Source: Holtermannia corniformis (taxonomy: Eukaryota; Basidiomycota; Tremellomycetes; Holtermanniales). From it: DNA of 64,000 nt. Shown piece by piece: positions 9,760 to 20,456 of this stretch. The stretch lies in assembly GCA_001599935.1 (NCBI GenBank), contig BCIJ01000021.1, positions 172,866-236,865 on the forward strand, in the 5' to 3' direction. The position numbers and the translations under genes are program-made. The notes beneath the pieces were generated by a model. That model saw only the letters and a program-made list of their open reading frames with translations. It had not been told where the DNA came from and ran no database searches. The first letter of the stretch is position 1; every line of letters begins with the position of its first letter.

Positions 9760-12124
9760 ATGGACGGCCACGTCTTAGGTTGGTCGTCTTGTCCATCCAG
9801 CAAAAGCAAATCCTGATCATGTCGCTTTTGCAGATCCTCAACTGTACGATCATTCACTCACCCACCTCGATCCCACTGCGCCCGCGCAAGCGTCGGCCTC
9901 GCCTAGTCCGCTCCCAAATGACGACGAGAGCGAGAAACATCAAGGTAAAGGCAAAGGCAAGATCCCACCGCTGTCCATCGCGAGGCGGAAAGAAGCCAAT
10001 CGACTCGCTGCCAACCGATCTCGTGCACGACGCGCAGAACGTCTGATGGCGCTCGAGGTCGCCGCGCAGACGCTCGCAGAGGAGAACTTGAGTTTGAAGG
10101 AGCAGATTGTAAAAGTGCTCGCGGGACGCGGTGGTGCAGGTCTTGGCACTGGGCAGGCGGGTGAAACGGGTGGAGCTGGAGAGGCGAATAGCAGGGACGT
10201 GCTCGAGGCGCTGATCGCTCAACCGCCTGGTCCTGCTGGACAGGGCGCAGCCAGCGGTCAAGAGTGGGAGGGTGTCGAGGGTCTGTTTGGAGAACTTGAC
10301 GGTGTAGACGCTGCCGGACCGAGCGGCAATACCGGCCCCGATCGTCTCGGCGACCTCGCCACCGCCGCAGCCGGTGTCGGAGGGACCCTTCATCTACCGC
10401 AACACTCGACACTCGCGCTCACTGGCCTAGTGCCCGCCAGCCACATCCATCTCAACTCGGAAATCGAACACGCCCTACGCTCAGAACTAGCTGCCAAACG
10501 CGCCCAACTCGACGCCTTGACATCCGAGCACACTTTCAACCTGATCCCGTCCGCTACACCCCTGCCATCCGAGGCAGATCTAGAGGCAGTCGAGCGCGAG
10601 ACGGTGATACTGCGTCAAGTCGTCTTGGCTCTCCGGCAGGATCTGCAAGACCTGGAGCGGACGCGTGCCGGTTTGGTGCAGGAGATGGGAGCGGTCGTGG
10701 GCGCCAACGAAAGGGAAAAGGTTGAGCTGGGGTTGAAGAGCGTACGAGCGCATGTGATTGCGTTGCTTGGTGGTGCGGCCGAGGTCAGTCGCCCTTCTCG
10801 TGATGTGACAGATGAGCTGATTGCTCGCAGACGATCGCGATCCCTCAACTCGGCGAGAAAGCGTCTGCCGGTCCAGGCGGTGAAGCCGATCCGAATGCCA
10901 AACCGACAACGCAGAGACGGAGTCGTCGTCCAAGGACGATTGCGGCTGCTGAAGCGTTGGCAACGCACGAGCAGGGAGAGCGCTCAACTAGGGCCAGGAG
11001 TCGGCTTGCGACGGAAGTGCTTGTGCCGGCAGAGGAGCAGACTGAGGCTGTCGCTGGACCGTCGGGTACGACGGGGTACGAGCCTGAACCAGCGGCGCAG
11101 GCGCAGCAGGACGTGGAGATGGCAGCTCCGCCTCTAGTCGAGCCGGAGCCAGAAGCCGAGCAAGAGACGGAGCAAGCGCAAGACACCAACCCGGCGGCGC
11201 AGAATGAACCCGCGCAAACACAGCGAGACGAGCTCTCTCCGTCGCCCGAGCACGAGCGTGACGAACTCTCCGCCGAACCCGAGACGCTGCACCAGCACGA
11301 ACACGACGCGTCCAACTCGTTCCTCCTCTCGACCCTCACCCACCAACACGAGCAAGCGCACCCCCACCCTCTCGACGCCGCAACGTTCGCCAGCCTCCTA
11401 CCAGACGAACTCGATATCCACCAACACCGCGATAGTCCGCCCGCGATCGATCCAGAGCTGCAAGTCGGGATGGACCATGATTTCCCCCAGGCTGGCGATG
11501 GCGATTTCTCGCATCCCCAGTCGGTGTATTCGGCGGCTGGGTCTGCGGCGGGCAAGAGACCGACCCCGGCGGGGAATTGTGAGATCTGTGGAAGGGTCGA
11601 GACGAGCGTGTGGCGCAAGCTGGTGCACGAGGGGATCGAGAAGCGCGTCTGTAACGGTGCGGGTGGCTCTACATCCAGCCCTGACGTCGGCTGACGTCTC
11701 AGCATGCGGGCTGTATTTCCAGAAATTCGGCAAAGTCCGCCCCCCAAGTCTCTGGGGCGACGGCAAATCCCTCAAGAAACGTCGCGGGCCCGAACCTGGT
11801 CCCGACGGCACACCGCGCGCGAAACGCGGCAGACCACCCGGCAGTACCAAGAAGACTGCGCAAGCGCGCGCACTGGAATTCGAACAAAATCGAGCGGCGG
11901 CGATGGCGGCCCAAGCGCATGCGCATGCGTTGGGTCAGATGGCGGTGGATGGGATGGAGGATCATGAGCATGAGCATGATCAGTTGATGGATGAGGATGT
12001 GTTTGCGGCCGCGGCCGCGGCGGGGCAGGGTGATGAGGAGCCGTCGGTTGGTGCGGGGCTGGAGCTGCACCAGGGGGGATTGGGGGTTGAGCAGGGGTTG
12101 GGTGTCGGTGTCGGCAGTGTATAG
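9760..12124 (+). CDS. Transcription factor combining bZIP, GATA zinc finger and AT-hook
   Basis: Exons: 9760-9778 (19 bases), 9834-10783, 10831-11656, 11703-12124, giving 738 residues. Residues 57-77 are a bZIP basic region (RRKEANRLAANRSRARRAERL pattern, with the N-x-x-AA-x-x-SR core) followed by a short leucine-zipper-like helix. A Leu/Glu-rich helix lies near 200-260 and long Gln/Glu/Pro-rich linkers follow. A GATA-type finger has Cys573, Cys576, Cys597, Cys600 with a 20-residue loop including Trp-Arg, then a basic tail (KSLKKRRG). An AT-hook KRGRPPG is at 639-645, followed by a His/Glu/Asp-rich C-terminus. It is nuclear by inference. The phases of all three introns join the domains in one frame, and the GATA finger itself is split by intron 3 exactly inside CN-ACG. 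Target genes are unknown. Confidence 0.85.
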
Positions 12125-12655
12125 TAATATATCTTGTCTGTACCACTGCATTGGCATCGGGGTGACATTGCGCATGTGGGCTGAAGCGCAACAACCGAAG
12201 AGACATGTTGTAACGCGCTACTTGTCGGCACACGAATTCTCGACAAAGTCTTTTGGTGAGCGACCTGTAGTCTGACCAGTGATCGCCACGCTCGTTTCGG
12301 GTGCATGGCTTTCAAATCGCTGCTGCCTTGGGAAGTCTGGCAACGTACATTGGATCTGCTACTGCAACAGAAGCAAACAGACAGACAACAAGCGGACCAT
12401 GGGATTCACGCCATCTTTGCATCACATGACGAGGAAGCAACGCAGATCTGTGATGACTCCTGAAACAGTGTAACCGTACTTGGAGCCTTGACTGAGCAGA
12501 TTTCCTGGCAGCATACTGATCAGTCATCCCCACCGAGTGTAGGGTGGCCTCGTCATTGGAAAGTTGGACTCAGGGGCTGTCAAATCCCAGAGGGGCAATA
12601 ACCGCCATCAGACAAACCTGAAACGTCGTCCGGTCTCTTCATTCTCGCGACCAAG
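12125..12655. other. Intergenic, probable promoter of copy C
   Basis: No coding frame is supported. The last 90 bases resemble the sequence upstream of the paralogous copy B: GGGGCAA, a TGAAAC block, then a CT-rich run just before ATGGAGAA. Confidence 0.45.
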
Positions 12656-14387
12656 ATGGAGAATGTCATGACTGTACGGGACGGCAAATACGTCCTCAAA
12701 CAGGACATCGATGACTCCTACGTAAAGTACATCTCGCCCAAGTCACCTCTCGTCAGATCGAGCACCTTTTGGCCTTGTGCCTTGAACGTAGGTGCTGTTC
12801 CCCCACGGCATGGTATCACCCCTGATTGTATGTAGTCACATGGAACCAAGGAGCAAGCACAGTGGCAGCTGGGTCTCCTACTGGACACGATACAGCGCTA
12901 TGCTGAAGATCTGCTGGGTGATGATCAGTATATATTGATCGGCTTGGGAAACAAGCTCCGACAGCCGGCAACGCTGTACCCGACACCCAGCTTTATTCAA
13001 GTCGACTATGTAGCCATGAAGTTCACAATAGACCACGGTCAGTGGGCAATCGGGCAGGTGCACTATGCGTGCTTGACTGACGTATCTCTGTTCATCATAG
13101 ACTTGGGCGGCATCACGAGGTGGCCCGCCGCGTGGGACATCGCATTCATAGCGGCACCGTCGTGCCCATCTACTGGAGATACGCTCTTCTCGGAAGACGA
13201 CGATGATCGGGCCAAGCACGCTGCCGCGTGTATGCTACTAGCCCGAACCGGGTCCGCACCTGCACTTGTGGACATTGTGGGATGCTGAGATTGTCCAGTT
13301 CCACCCGCGGTCTTTGCGTCCTCATGGAGAGCTACAATGCACGACTTTACCTTGCTGAATACGGGATCCTCGGCAAGATCGAGGTGAGATCAGTGGACTA
13401 TCGATGTCACGAGGCCGAAGAGACTCCAAGGGTGTATGGGGGCCTCTTCCGACAGAGATTTTGGGAGCTTGCGGTGGACTGTGCTCGTATGGTACAGGCT
13501 CGCCGTCGGTGCTCGTCTCTGACTGATCAATGGACATAGATGGTGGAGCCCGACGTCTTACCGCATCGGATCACCGAGGTTCCCATGAAGGCTCCCTTTC
13601 CCCCAGAGTACCTCGGTGAAATCAGGGAGATCGATGCCCAACTCGTATCGACGTCCCATCGCTTGCGACTCTTGAAGACGGAGACCAGCCTACCCCCAGA
13701 GCTTGAAGCCGAGGCTGTCAAACTGCGGCACCAGTGGAATGAGCTACATCGTAGGCGGACCGGTGTGCCAGCGCACCAGGGAGACACTTTTGATCCCAAT
13801 GTGAAGCTGGATGACCTAGTCTCGGACACGTCTCAGCTAGTACGTATCATCTTTCACATTGCCTCGTGAAGTTGATGTTAGACTCAGCGCACTGGACTAG
13901 CGGGGTCTCCTGTCACCCAGATGTCCTCCGCCCAGAGTACACATATGGTGCTCACACCAACTCTACAGCACATCGTACCTGTACCCGTGCACGTCGCAGG
14001 TGGGTGGGGGTTCATTGCTGTCGAGCAGATAGAGTCATCTCGCCCCCTGGGGCAGCTGACCCCCTCTCTCTCTCAGACACAGCTTCAGCAGATGTGCTTT
14101 CACCGTCTTCTCCTTCAAGACTACCCACTCCGCCCTCCGCCCTGACGCTCTCAAACAGTGGGAATGTCTCTCTCGGTGCCACTTTCGCTTCTTCGTCTCC
14201 TGGTCCTCCTCCCGTCACGCCGCCGCGCAAAGATCGCGCTGCTGCCGCTGTTTCCGCTTCTTCCCCTGCCCCTGCCCCTGCCCCTGCCCCGCCATCGGGG
14301 AAGGATCGCATGCTCAAAAGGTTGTTATCGATGACGAAGCAGTCTGTGAACCAACTGCTTCGCGACAAAACCAAGGGCAGTCGCTGA
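12656..14387 (+). CDS. Orphan W-P family protein, copy C (7 exons)
   Basis: Exons: 12656-12787, 12836-13037, 13101-13251, 13299-13491, 13540-13839, 13888-13999, 14077-14387, giving 466 residues. It is an inverted, diverged paralogue of 2337-4198 with every intron in the same place and phase. Shared blocks are MENV...GKYVL, TFWP, WDIAFIAAPSCP, AAACMLLAR, a W-ELAVDCA helix, and RRTGVPAHQGDTF. The Pro-rich linker differs completely in sequence (here Ala-Pro repeats, APAPAPAP, from four CCTGCC units near 14270), yet the basic tail is kept (LKRLL..TKQSVNQLL). This suggests the tail is a functional element and the linker only a spacer. No signal peptide, membrane segment or known catalytic motif is seen. 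Function unknown; I would not assign one. Confidence 0.8.
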
Positions 14388-15074
14388 GGTGTGGGGCGAG
14401 ACAATCGAGGATTGGCGCAGTGATGACAGCGCGATGGCGGTGATCGTCGGTGGTCTGGCAGGAACTGGCGGCTGGGATAGCGGGTGGATAGCATGCTGGT
14501 AGCATGTGAATAACTTGCTACGGGCACAGACGCGGGGATGGACCGGGTCGTGACATCCGTCCACTCCTTCCCTTCCCCTACTTATACTTTGGCGAAATCT
14601 GGGACAGAGGCCGCAGTTGAGTTAAAACTGCCGCTGCGCGGCAGCGATGTATCCAACCAATCCAAGCTCACATTACAACAGACGGGCTAAAGCTTTGCTG
14701 CCCAGACAAGTGATAACGGGCGCAGAACGCTCTTATAGCGGGCTTTTCAGGGTGTTATCATCCTTTAGTTGTTGCATATTTGCCACCCGGGAACTCGACA
14801 CAGAAATCAGTCACGCCTGCCGGCCACAACTCGGCAAAGGGCGGAGTTCATCCGTAGCTCATCCCTTGATAAAGCACTGGCAGACGATACCAACGACGAA
14901 GAGGTCATGGAATGCTTGCTATGATAGCGATCCTCCCTCAACTGCGTGGCAGCAGAACAGCGGCGGACCAACTGAACAAGCAGAATGCAGACTACGCACA
15001 TGCATCGACACGTAGCATGGTCTTCAACGCCAGTCTCCCAGTGACCTTGAGTAACAGTACTCTGCCATCGATGA
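14388..15074. other. Convergent intergenic region
   Basis: It lies between the ends of copy C (plus) and the first receptor-like gene (minus). No gene is supported. A small perfect hairpin, CTGCCGC-TGC-GCGGCAG, sits at about 14629-14645 and could help transcript 3'-end formation; that is inference only. Confidence 0.4.
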
Positions 15075-17316
15075 TCACCGACTTGTTGGCACTTGACCGG
15101 GAAGTGGCTGAGTCGCTTGCTCGTACCCGGGTGGCAATAACTCGACGGGTCCCGCGTCATCCTCCCTGCCAGCAACCTTCATCCTCGCCCTCTCCAACGC
15201 CTCTTCCGAGATCCGGGGTGCCGTCGTTGAGATAGACGGCGTGGTAGTGTGAGATGGAGGTGCTGCCGTGAACGGGAGTACGACGCCCATCTGCTTTCTG
15301 GTTGGCATCGGTGGCCCGGAGGCTGCACCCGGTGGCAAACTCGGGCTGGGGACGGGCGTGCTGTCGGGACTTGGTTGACCGAACGTCCTTGGGCCTGTAG
15401 CAACTACAGTTCCCGTCGTGGTGTACCCCCCGACCACGGAGGGAGTAGGTGGCGCTTCGCTGGATGTGGAAGACAGTGGTCCAGACGATCGCGATTCGGA
15501 CCCGAAGGGGTTCGATGATGTTTCATGCTCGCTGTAGGGCGTTGCGAAAGGGTCACTTGGTCGGCGGCGAGCGGACAAGGCTGCGGCACCGATCGAGGAT
15601 GGGGGATAGTAAGATCGCGGGTACGAGCTGACGTTCGATGGTGGTGGCGGCGGCACGTTGCGGAGGAAAGGTGTGCCCGTCTGATCCATCTCTCGAGCCG
15701 ACGGTCGTCCACCAAGATCGACCATACTATGTCCATTCGATGGCGTGTAAGGCCGGATTTCGTCACCGTTCAAGACCATTGGCGAAGGGCTGCGTTGTGC
15801 CTCTTGCGGTGCACGCTTGCGCTTGCGCAGGCAAAAGTAGATCAAGCCGGCGATAGCGGCAAGGGCTACGAGTCCTCCGACGACTCCTCCGGCAATTGCG
15901 CCGGTGTTGGACGAGCTACCACTCGTCTGCCCAACGATGCTTTCGTCGCTTGTTGCCGAGGGATCCGAGCTTGGAGCTGATTGACTTGAGGATGCGCTGG
16001 ACGACGGCGCTCCTGTGTGATCTTCACTAGGCAGGCTCGAGTTACTGCATTGGTAGTCAGTAACATCCTATCCTGCCCCAGCCGGCTGACAAGGCAACAA
16101 AGTCAAAGTCAAGTATTCCCGTGACGGCGGTCGCGGTCAGTGTATGAGTTGTATTCTCCAGCCCGGACGTCGTAAAGACTGAACAGGCTCAGCGCTCTGC
16201 AGCATGGTAGAGCTATCTGACACGTACTCGGGGCTATGAGCAATGCGCTGTTGTTTCCATCGAACACCTGCTTGTTGCCGTCAAGCTCGATCTCATACTG
16301 TCCGTGATCGAAGTTGACACCCGCAACCAGCTATGTGAGGGTTAGGGACGAATCTGGGAGCTGCTCCGTAAGCTTACCTGAACTGATACGCCCGTAAAGT
16401 CGAAGGAGAACGACGCACCGACTGCCTTGGAGACGCTGAGGATGGGTGCTGAGTCTTGAACACCGAATGCTAAAAGTAACTCACTGGCATGTAGCGTTGT
16501 CGTACCGATCTAAGCTTGTCGTTCCGCGGGTCCAGCTGCCGCCGTAAGTGATCTGGCTGGCGGTGTCGTCCCATTTGGTAGTGGTGACCGAGTTGTTCCT
16601 AAAGAAGCTTCAGCTGACTTTGGGTCTTCGCCAGCGAGACATACAGCTTAGAGTTGCCATATGCGTAGTAGTCGATGTCTGCTCACAATCAGGCAGTGCA
16701 CCCGGTTTCCGCGCTGTAAACGTACCCAACCAGATATTTGCGTCACTTTTGAAGTTCGACAGTGAGGGCATGTGTGTGATGGTCTGAGCTCGTCAATGGT
16801 CGTCCCAGCTTATGTAGATGAACTGCGTCACTGACAACCGTGTGGGTCCCGAGTGTCAGGTCGTCCTTCTCGTACAAGACCTGCTGGAAGAGTTGTACTT
16901 TGGAGTTGCCATTGAAGTTGACGGGACTGTCGTCATCGACTTGTACCTGCGATGGGGTCGGCGTGGGTCGACCGCAGTCTTCTGCACGATGATGCTAACC
17001 GAGTAGATGGCATGATTGAACCGTTTGGCACCAAAGACCTGGATCGAGTCGCCGAAGAACCTGAACCGAGCGTAGTCCCCCTGCAGGGTGCCAGTCAGCC
17101 GAATACCTCAATCGCCCCATACTCACCTCACGCTGTGTGCCATGGAAAGTAGACTGAAAGTACTGGTCTGTCATATCGTCTTCCACACGCCTCAGCTCAG
17201 TTCCAAGCAAACTCGCCACCCTCACCTCCGGTATGGTCGACCGTCCACTTGCTGCCGTTGACGTTGCTAGACCCATACTCGATCTGAGGACTTGCATCGT
17301 CCACCCGAACGTGCAT
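15075..17316 (-). CDS. Receptor-like single-pass membrane protein, paralogue 1
   Basis: First in genome order of three tandem minus-strand paralogues. The ectodomain is encoded by many small exons between 17316 and about 16040. It shows the family pattern VDDASPQIEYGS, then ARFRFFGDSIQVFGAKR-NHA, then a second VDDDSPVNF block. A Ser/Thr linker precedes the TM (GAIAGGVVGGLVALAAIAGLIYFCL, about 15910-15835), a basic stop-transfer KRKR, and a roughly 230-residue Pro/Ser-rich cytoplasmic tail. The tail ends with GREDDAGPVELLPPGYEQAT, which includes a PPxY motif, and stops at 15075. The shown start is the Met of MHVRVDD. A 5' exon with a signal peptide is expected upstream (17316-17460) but was not resolved. 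Such proteins are common in basidiomycetes and uncharacterised; sensing or adhesion at the cell surface is inference. Confidence 0.75.
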
Positions 17317-17971
17317 CTTTTGACGCTGACCTCGGCGACCAGGCCGAGGACTTTCTGTGGTGAGCCGAGGTTGTATACTATAGCAGCCGTAGTCAATGAA
17401 GGACTTGCTTGCGAGATGATGTCGGCACAGCCGTGGTAGTGCTTGTGCACGAACACCCCTGTGTGAGCGGGGCTGGCCCCTCGAATCGATCGCTCAGAGT
17501 GAAAAGTGCCCCTCTTGCCTGTGCATAGCCCTAAGCCGAGCCAAATCCAGACAAACAGTTTGAGCGTGAAACGTCACAGACTGTCGATCATCGTCTGAAG
17601 CGTTTCAGAGGTCTTGTTGTTTTTGCATCGACGTGTGATTGTGCCAAGAGTCGATTACAAGCTGTTCGCCTATACGCTGGCAAGGTCGAGATTTACATAC
17701 CACGAAGTGGGATTGTCGCCAATTGCTCCTGTCCTCAGGCACTGGCGATCGTGGCGCCGAGTTTGCTGCCAAGCGTCTGATGGCCCTGTCGTCCACGTAT
17801 GCCCATTGCGTCCGAGTGGCATGATCGAGACTCGCGAAGACCTGTCGACAACTGCAGTAAACGGTAGCCCCTTTAACACATGTACATGAGTCAAAGTGCA
17901 TATTGTATTACGATTGGGAGCGATTGGAAGACAATTCCATGGCTCAGCTCAACCTCAAACTGCCAGGTAGG
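17317..17971. other. Intergenic between receptor-like paralogues 1 and 2
   Basis: It should hold the first exon and promoter of paralogue 1 (near 17316-17600) and the 3' region of paralogue 2. No separate gene is supported. Confidence 0.4.
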
Positions 17972-19915
17972 TCACCGCATCGGTTGGGTTGCCTGCTCGT
18001 AGCCCGGCGGAAGCAGTCCGTGCGGTACGGGACCAGCGTCGTCTTCTCGGCCCTCGACGTGATGTCTCGGCGACGAGCTTTCTGACGGAAGAGAGGTGGC
18101 CGTAAGAGGCAGCGCAACCCCCATCGCTTTGCCACCCGTTGATGCCGAAGTACTCGTTGGATACGGGTTGGCAAGGAGTGCCTGTTCCGAATAGCCCGTA
18201 GAGCCCTGCCCGGACGGAGACGTGCCGTGGTCGCCCTGACTTTGACTTGAGAAGGATGGTTGCGAGTAACCGGACGTATACGAGCCTTGAAGCAATGCAC
18301 CGGTGGAAGGGTCGAGATGCCGAGCCGAGGATCTCCCGGGATGTCCCAGCTCCATCATGCCGCCGTATGTCTCGGGCTGGTGGACCCCTTCGTCGCCATC
18401 GAGATCGAGTCTTGGTCCGTTTTGCGAGGCTCGAGTCTTGCGTCGCTTCACCAGGCAAAAGGCCAGTAGGCCAAGGAGAAGCAGAGCGACTACACCACCA
18501 GCGACACCACCAGCAATAGCGCCAGTGCTGGACTGTGAGGTCGAGGGCGACGGCTGCGAAGGGCTGGAAGTACCCGGCTGGGTGCTGGATGAGGATGGGC
18601 TTGGATCGACGCCTGGTTTAGTTGAATTACTGATGTAAGTCAGTATCAGCTCCGCGATCAAAGCGTAATCCCCACTGACAACACGATGTAGTCTAGATCA
18701 AGGACACCCGTCACAGTTCGAGCTGTCAGGGTGTGCGTGGTGTTGTCCAGTCCTGACGCCACGAAGACTATTCTCCAGTCAGCGGCCACGACTAAGAGTG
18801 TGTGCTGTACTCACGAGATGTGACAATGAGAGATGAGGACGATCCATTGAAAGACTGTTTGTTGCCATCAAGCTCCATCTCGTATGTACCGTGATCGATA
18901 TTGACGCCTCCAAACACCTGTAGGACGTTGGTACTGGCATAGCTGCTAGCTAGCAGCTTCGTACCTGTACAGAGACGCCAGTAAAGTTGAGCGACCAACT
19001 ACCTGCATTCGCAGAGGAAACACTGATCATATCAGCGCCAAAGAACGTTGAATTGAGACACCTACTGGCTCGTCGCATTGTCATATTTGTCCAGGCTACT
19101 CCTCCCGGGCGTCCAATTGCCATCCGAGTACTGGATTTGCGGCGAGGTGTCGTCTAGCTTGGTCATCGCGACACCGGTCTGAGGTCTGAGTGCAATCGTA
19201 GTATCAGTGTCCTGTGAACAGTGCCGTAGGTCGGGTACGTACATGCTGCTAATTCCCAAGCTGACATAGTCAATGTCTGAGAGTCTCGTAAGCTCAGTTG
19301 CTGTCTTTCGCCGTGTACCTACCAAAGAAGGCTCCGGCGTCACTGCGGTAATTCGACAACGACGGCTTGTGTGAGATTGTCTGCCATAGTTACTACAGCA
19401 CTCATGGACGCGTCCCGAGCAAACCGATGGCTACGCACAAGGGTATGATCTCCCATGTCCAGATTGTCGTTTTCGTACAAGACTGCTTGGAAAGCATCCG
19501 GGTCGGCAAAGCCATTCGAGTTGACTGGACTCAGGTCGTCTAATTGCGACTGTCATAGATCAGCACTGTTACAAACCGATGACAACCAGCTCACAGTGTA
19601 GATTGCGTGGTTCCATCGCTTGGCGCCAAAGACCTGAATTTTATCTCCGTGGAACTTGATGCGCACGAAATCATCCTAAATGCTGCATGAGCACGATTTG
19701 GCTCATATGGTACGTATGCTAAGTACCTCTCGCTCTGTTGCCATGAAAGTCTGCTGGTAGTACTTGTCAACGGCGTCATCTTCATCCCATCAGCGTCTGT
19801 GTTCACCCAGCACGGGCCACTCACCGCCAGTGTGATTTGAGCTCCAAGCGGGTCCCAGCGTGTTTTTCGAGCCATACTCGATCTGAGGGCTGGAGTCATC
19901 AATGTTGATAAGCAT
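17972..19915 (-). CDS. Receptor-like single-pass membrane protein, paralogue 2
   Basis: Middle copy of the tandem trio. Two ectodomain repeats can be followed on the minus strand. The first begins INIDDSSPQIEYGS near 19900. The second begins TKLDDTSPQIQYSDGNWTPG near 19150 and contains YDNATS, then FGGVNIDHGTYEMELDG near 18900. A Ser/Pro/Gln-rich linker precedes the TM helix (GAIAGGVAGGVVALLLLGLLAFCL, about 18530-18455) and KRRK. The cytoplasmic tail (about 160 residues) ends GREDDAGPVPHGLLPPGYEQAT and stops at 17972. The start given is the Met of MLINIDD; the signal-peptide exon upstream (within 19916-20140) was not resolved. The tail is shorter than in paralogue 1 and lacks its poly-Pro segment. 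Confidence 0.75.
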
Positions 19916-20456
19916 GGTGGTCGTCGCTGTGCACACGGTGAGCTACATCGTCGACGCACAGGCCCTGTTTCTGCTTACGGCACTACGAGCGGCTAACGCT
20001 CTTAAGCTTGATGCACGGGGAGGACGGCAAGCTCGGTTTCAGTCAAGCCGATGGATGTCCATGGTACAGTGTACGATAGCTGTGGTCGTGACCGCAGTCA
20101 GAAGTAAGAACGAGATCGTCAAAGGCTGTGCGGGCGACGTGTTGAAACAAAGAGGGTCGATCGCACCAGCGACGATCTTTCGGTGGCAAAGGTGGCGTGT
20201 GGCGTCTTGTGTGCTGTTTTCACCCTCGATGCGTGTCGGACGCTATGCTGGCGGGTCCCTTCCATCTCGGTACGTCTCGCTGGGTCGAAGTGGATGATAG
20301 TCACCAGGCGCACATATGGTTTACCTAGAGTGTGCCACCTGGTTGTCGACGTGGTCCAAGCAGGACAGTACTTTCATATAGACAAGCTGCATCGCAGCGC
20401 TCACAACACACATACAATCGCTCTTCAGAAAAGTCCATATCACAAGGCCGTTGTCA
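19916..20456. promoter_or_regulatory. Probable 5' region of receptor-like paralogue 2
   Basis: The segment around 20120-20200 resembles that upstream of paralogue 3 (22525-22605): both share GTGCGGG, GTGTTGAAAC(A/G)AA, a GGG run, then CGATGATC/CGACGATC and TTC-GG in the same order. A duplicated promoter or 5' leader is the simplest reading. No TATA box was identified. The rest is the 3' flank of paralogue 3. Confidence 0.35.
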
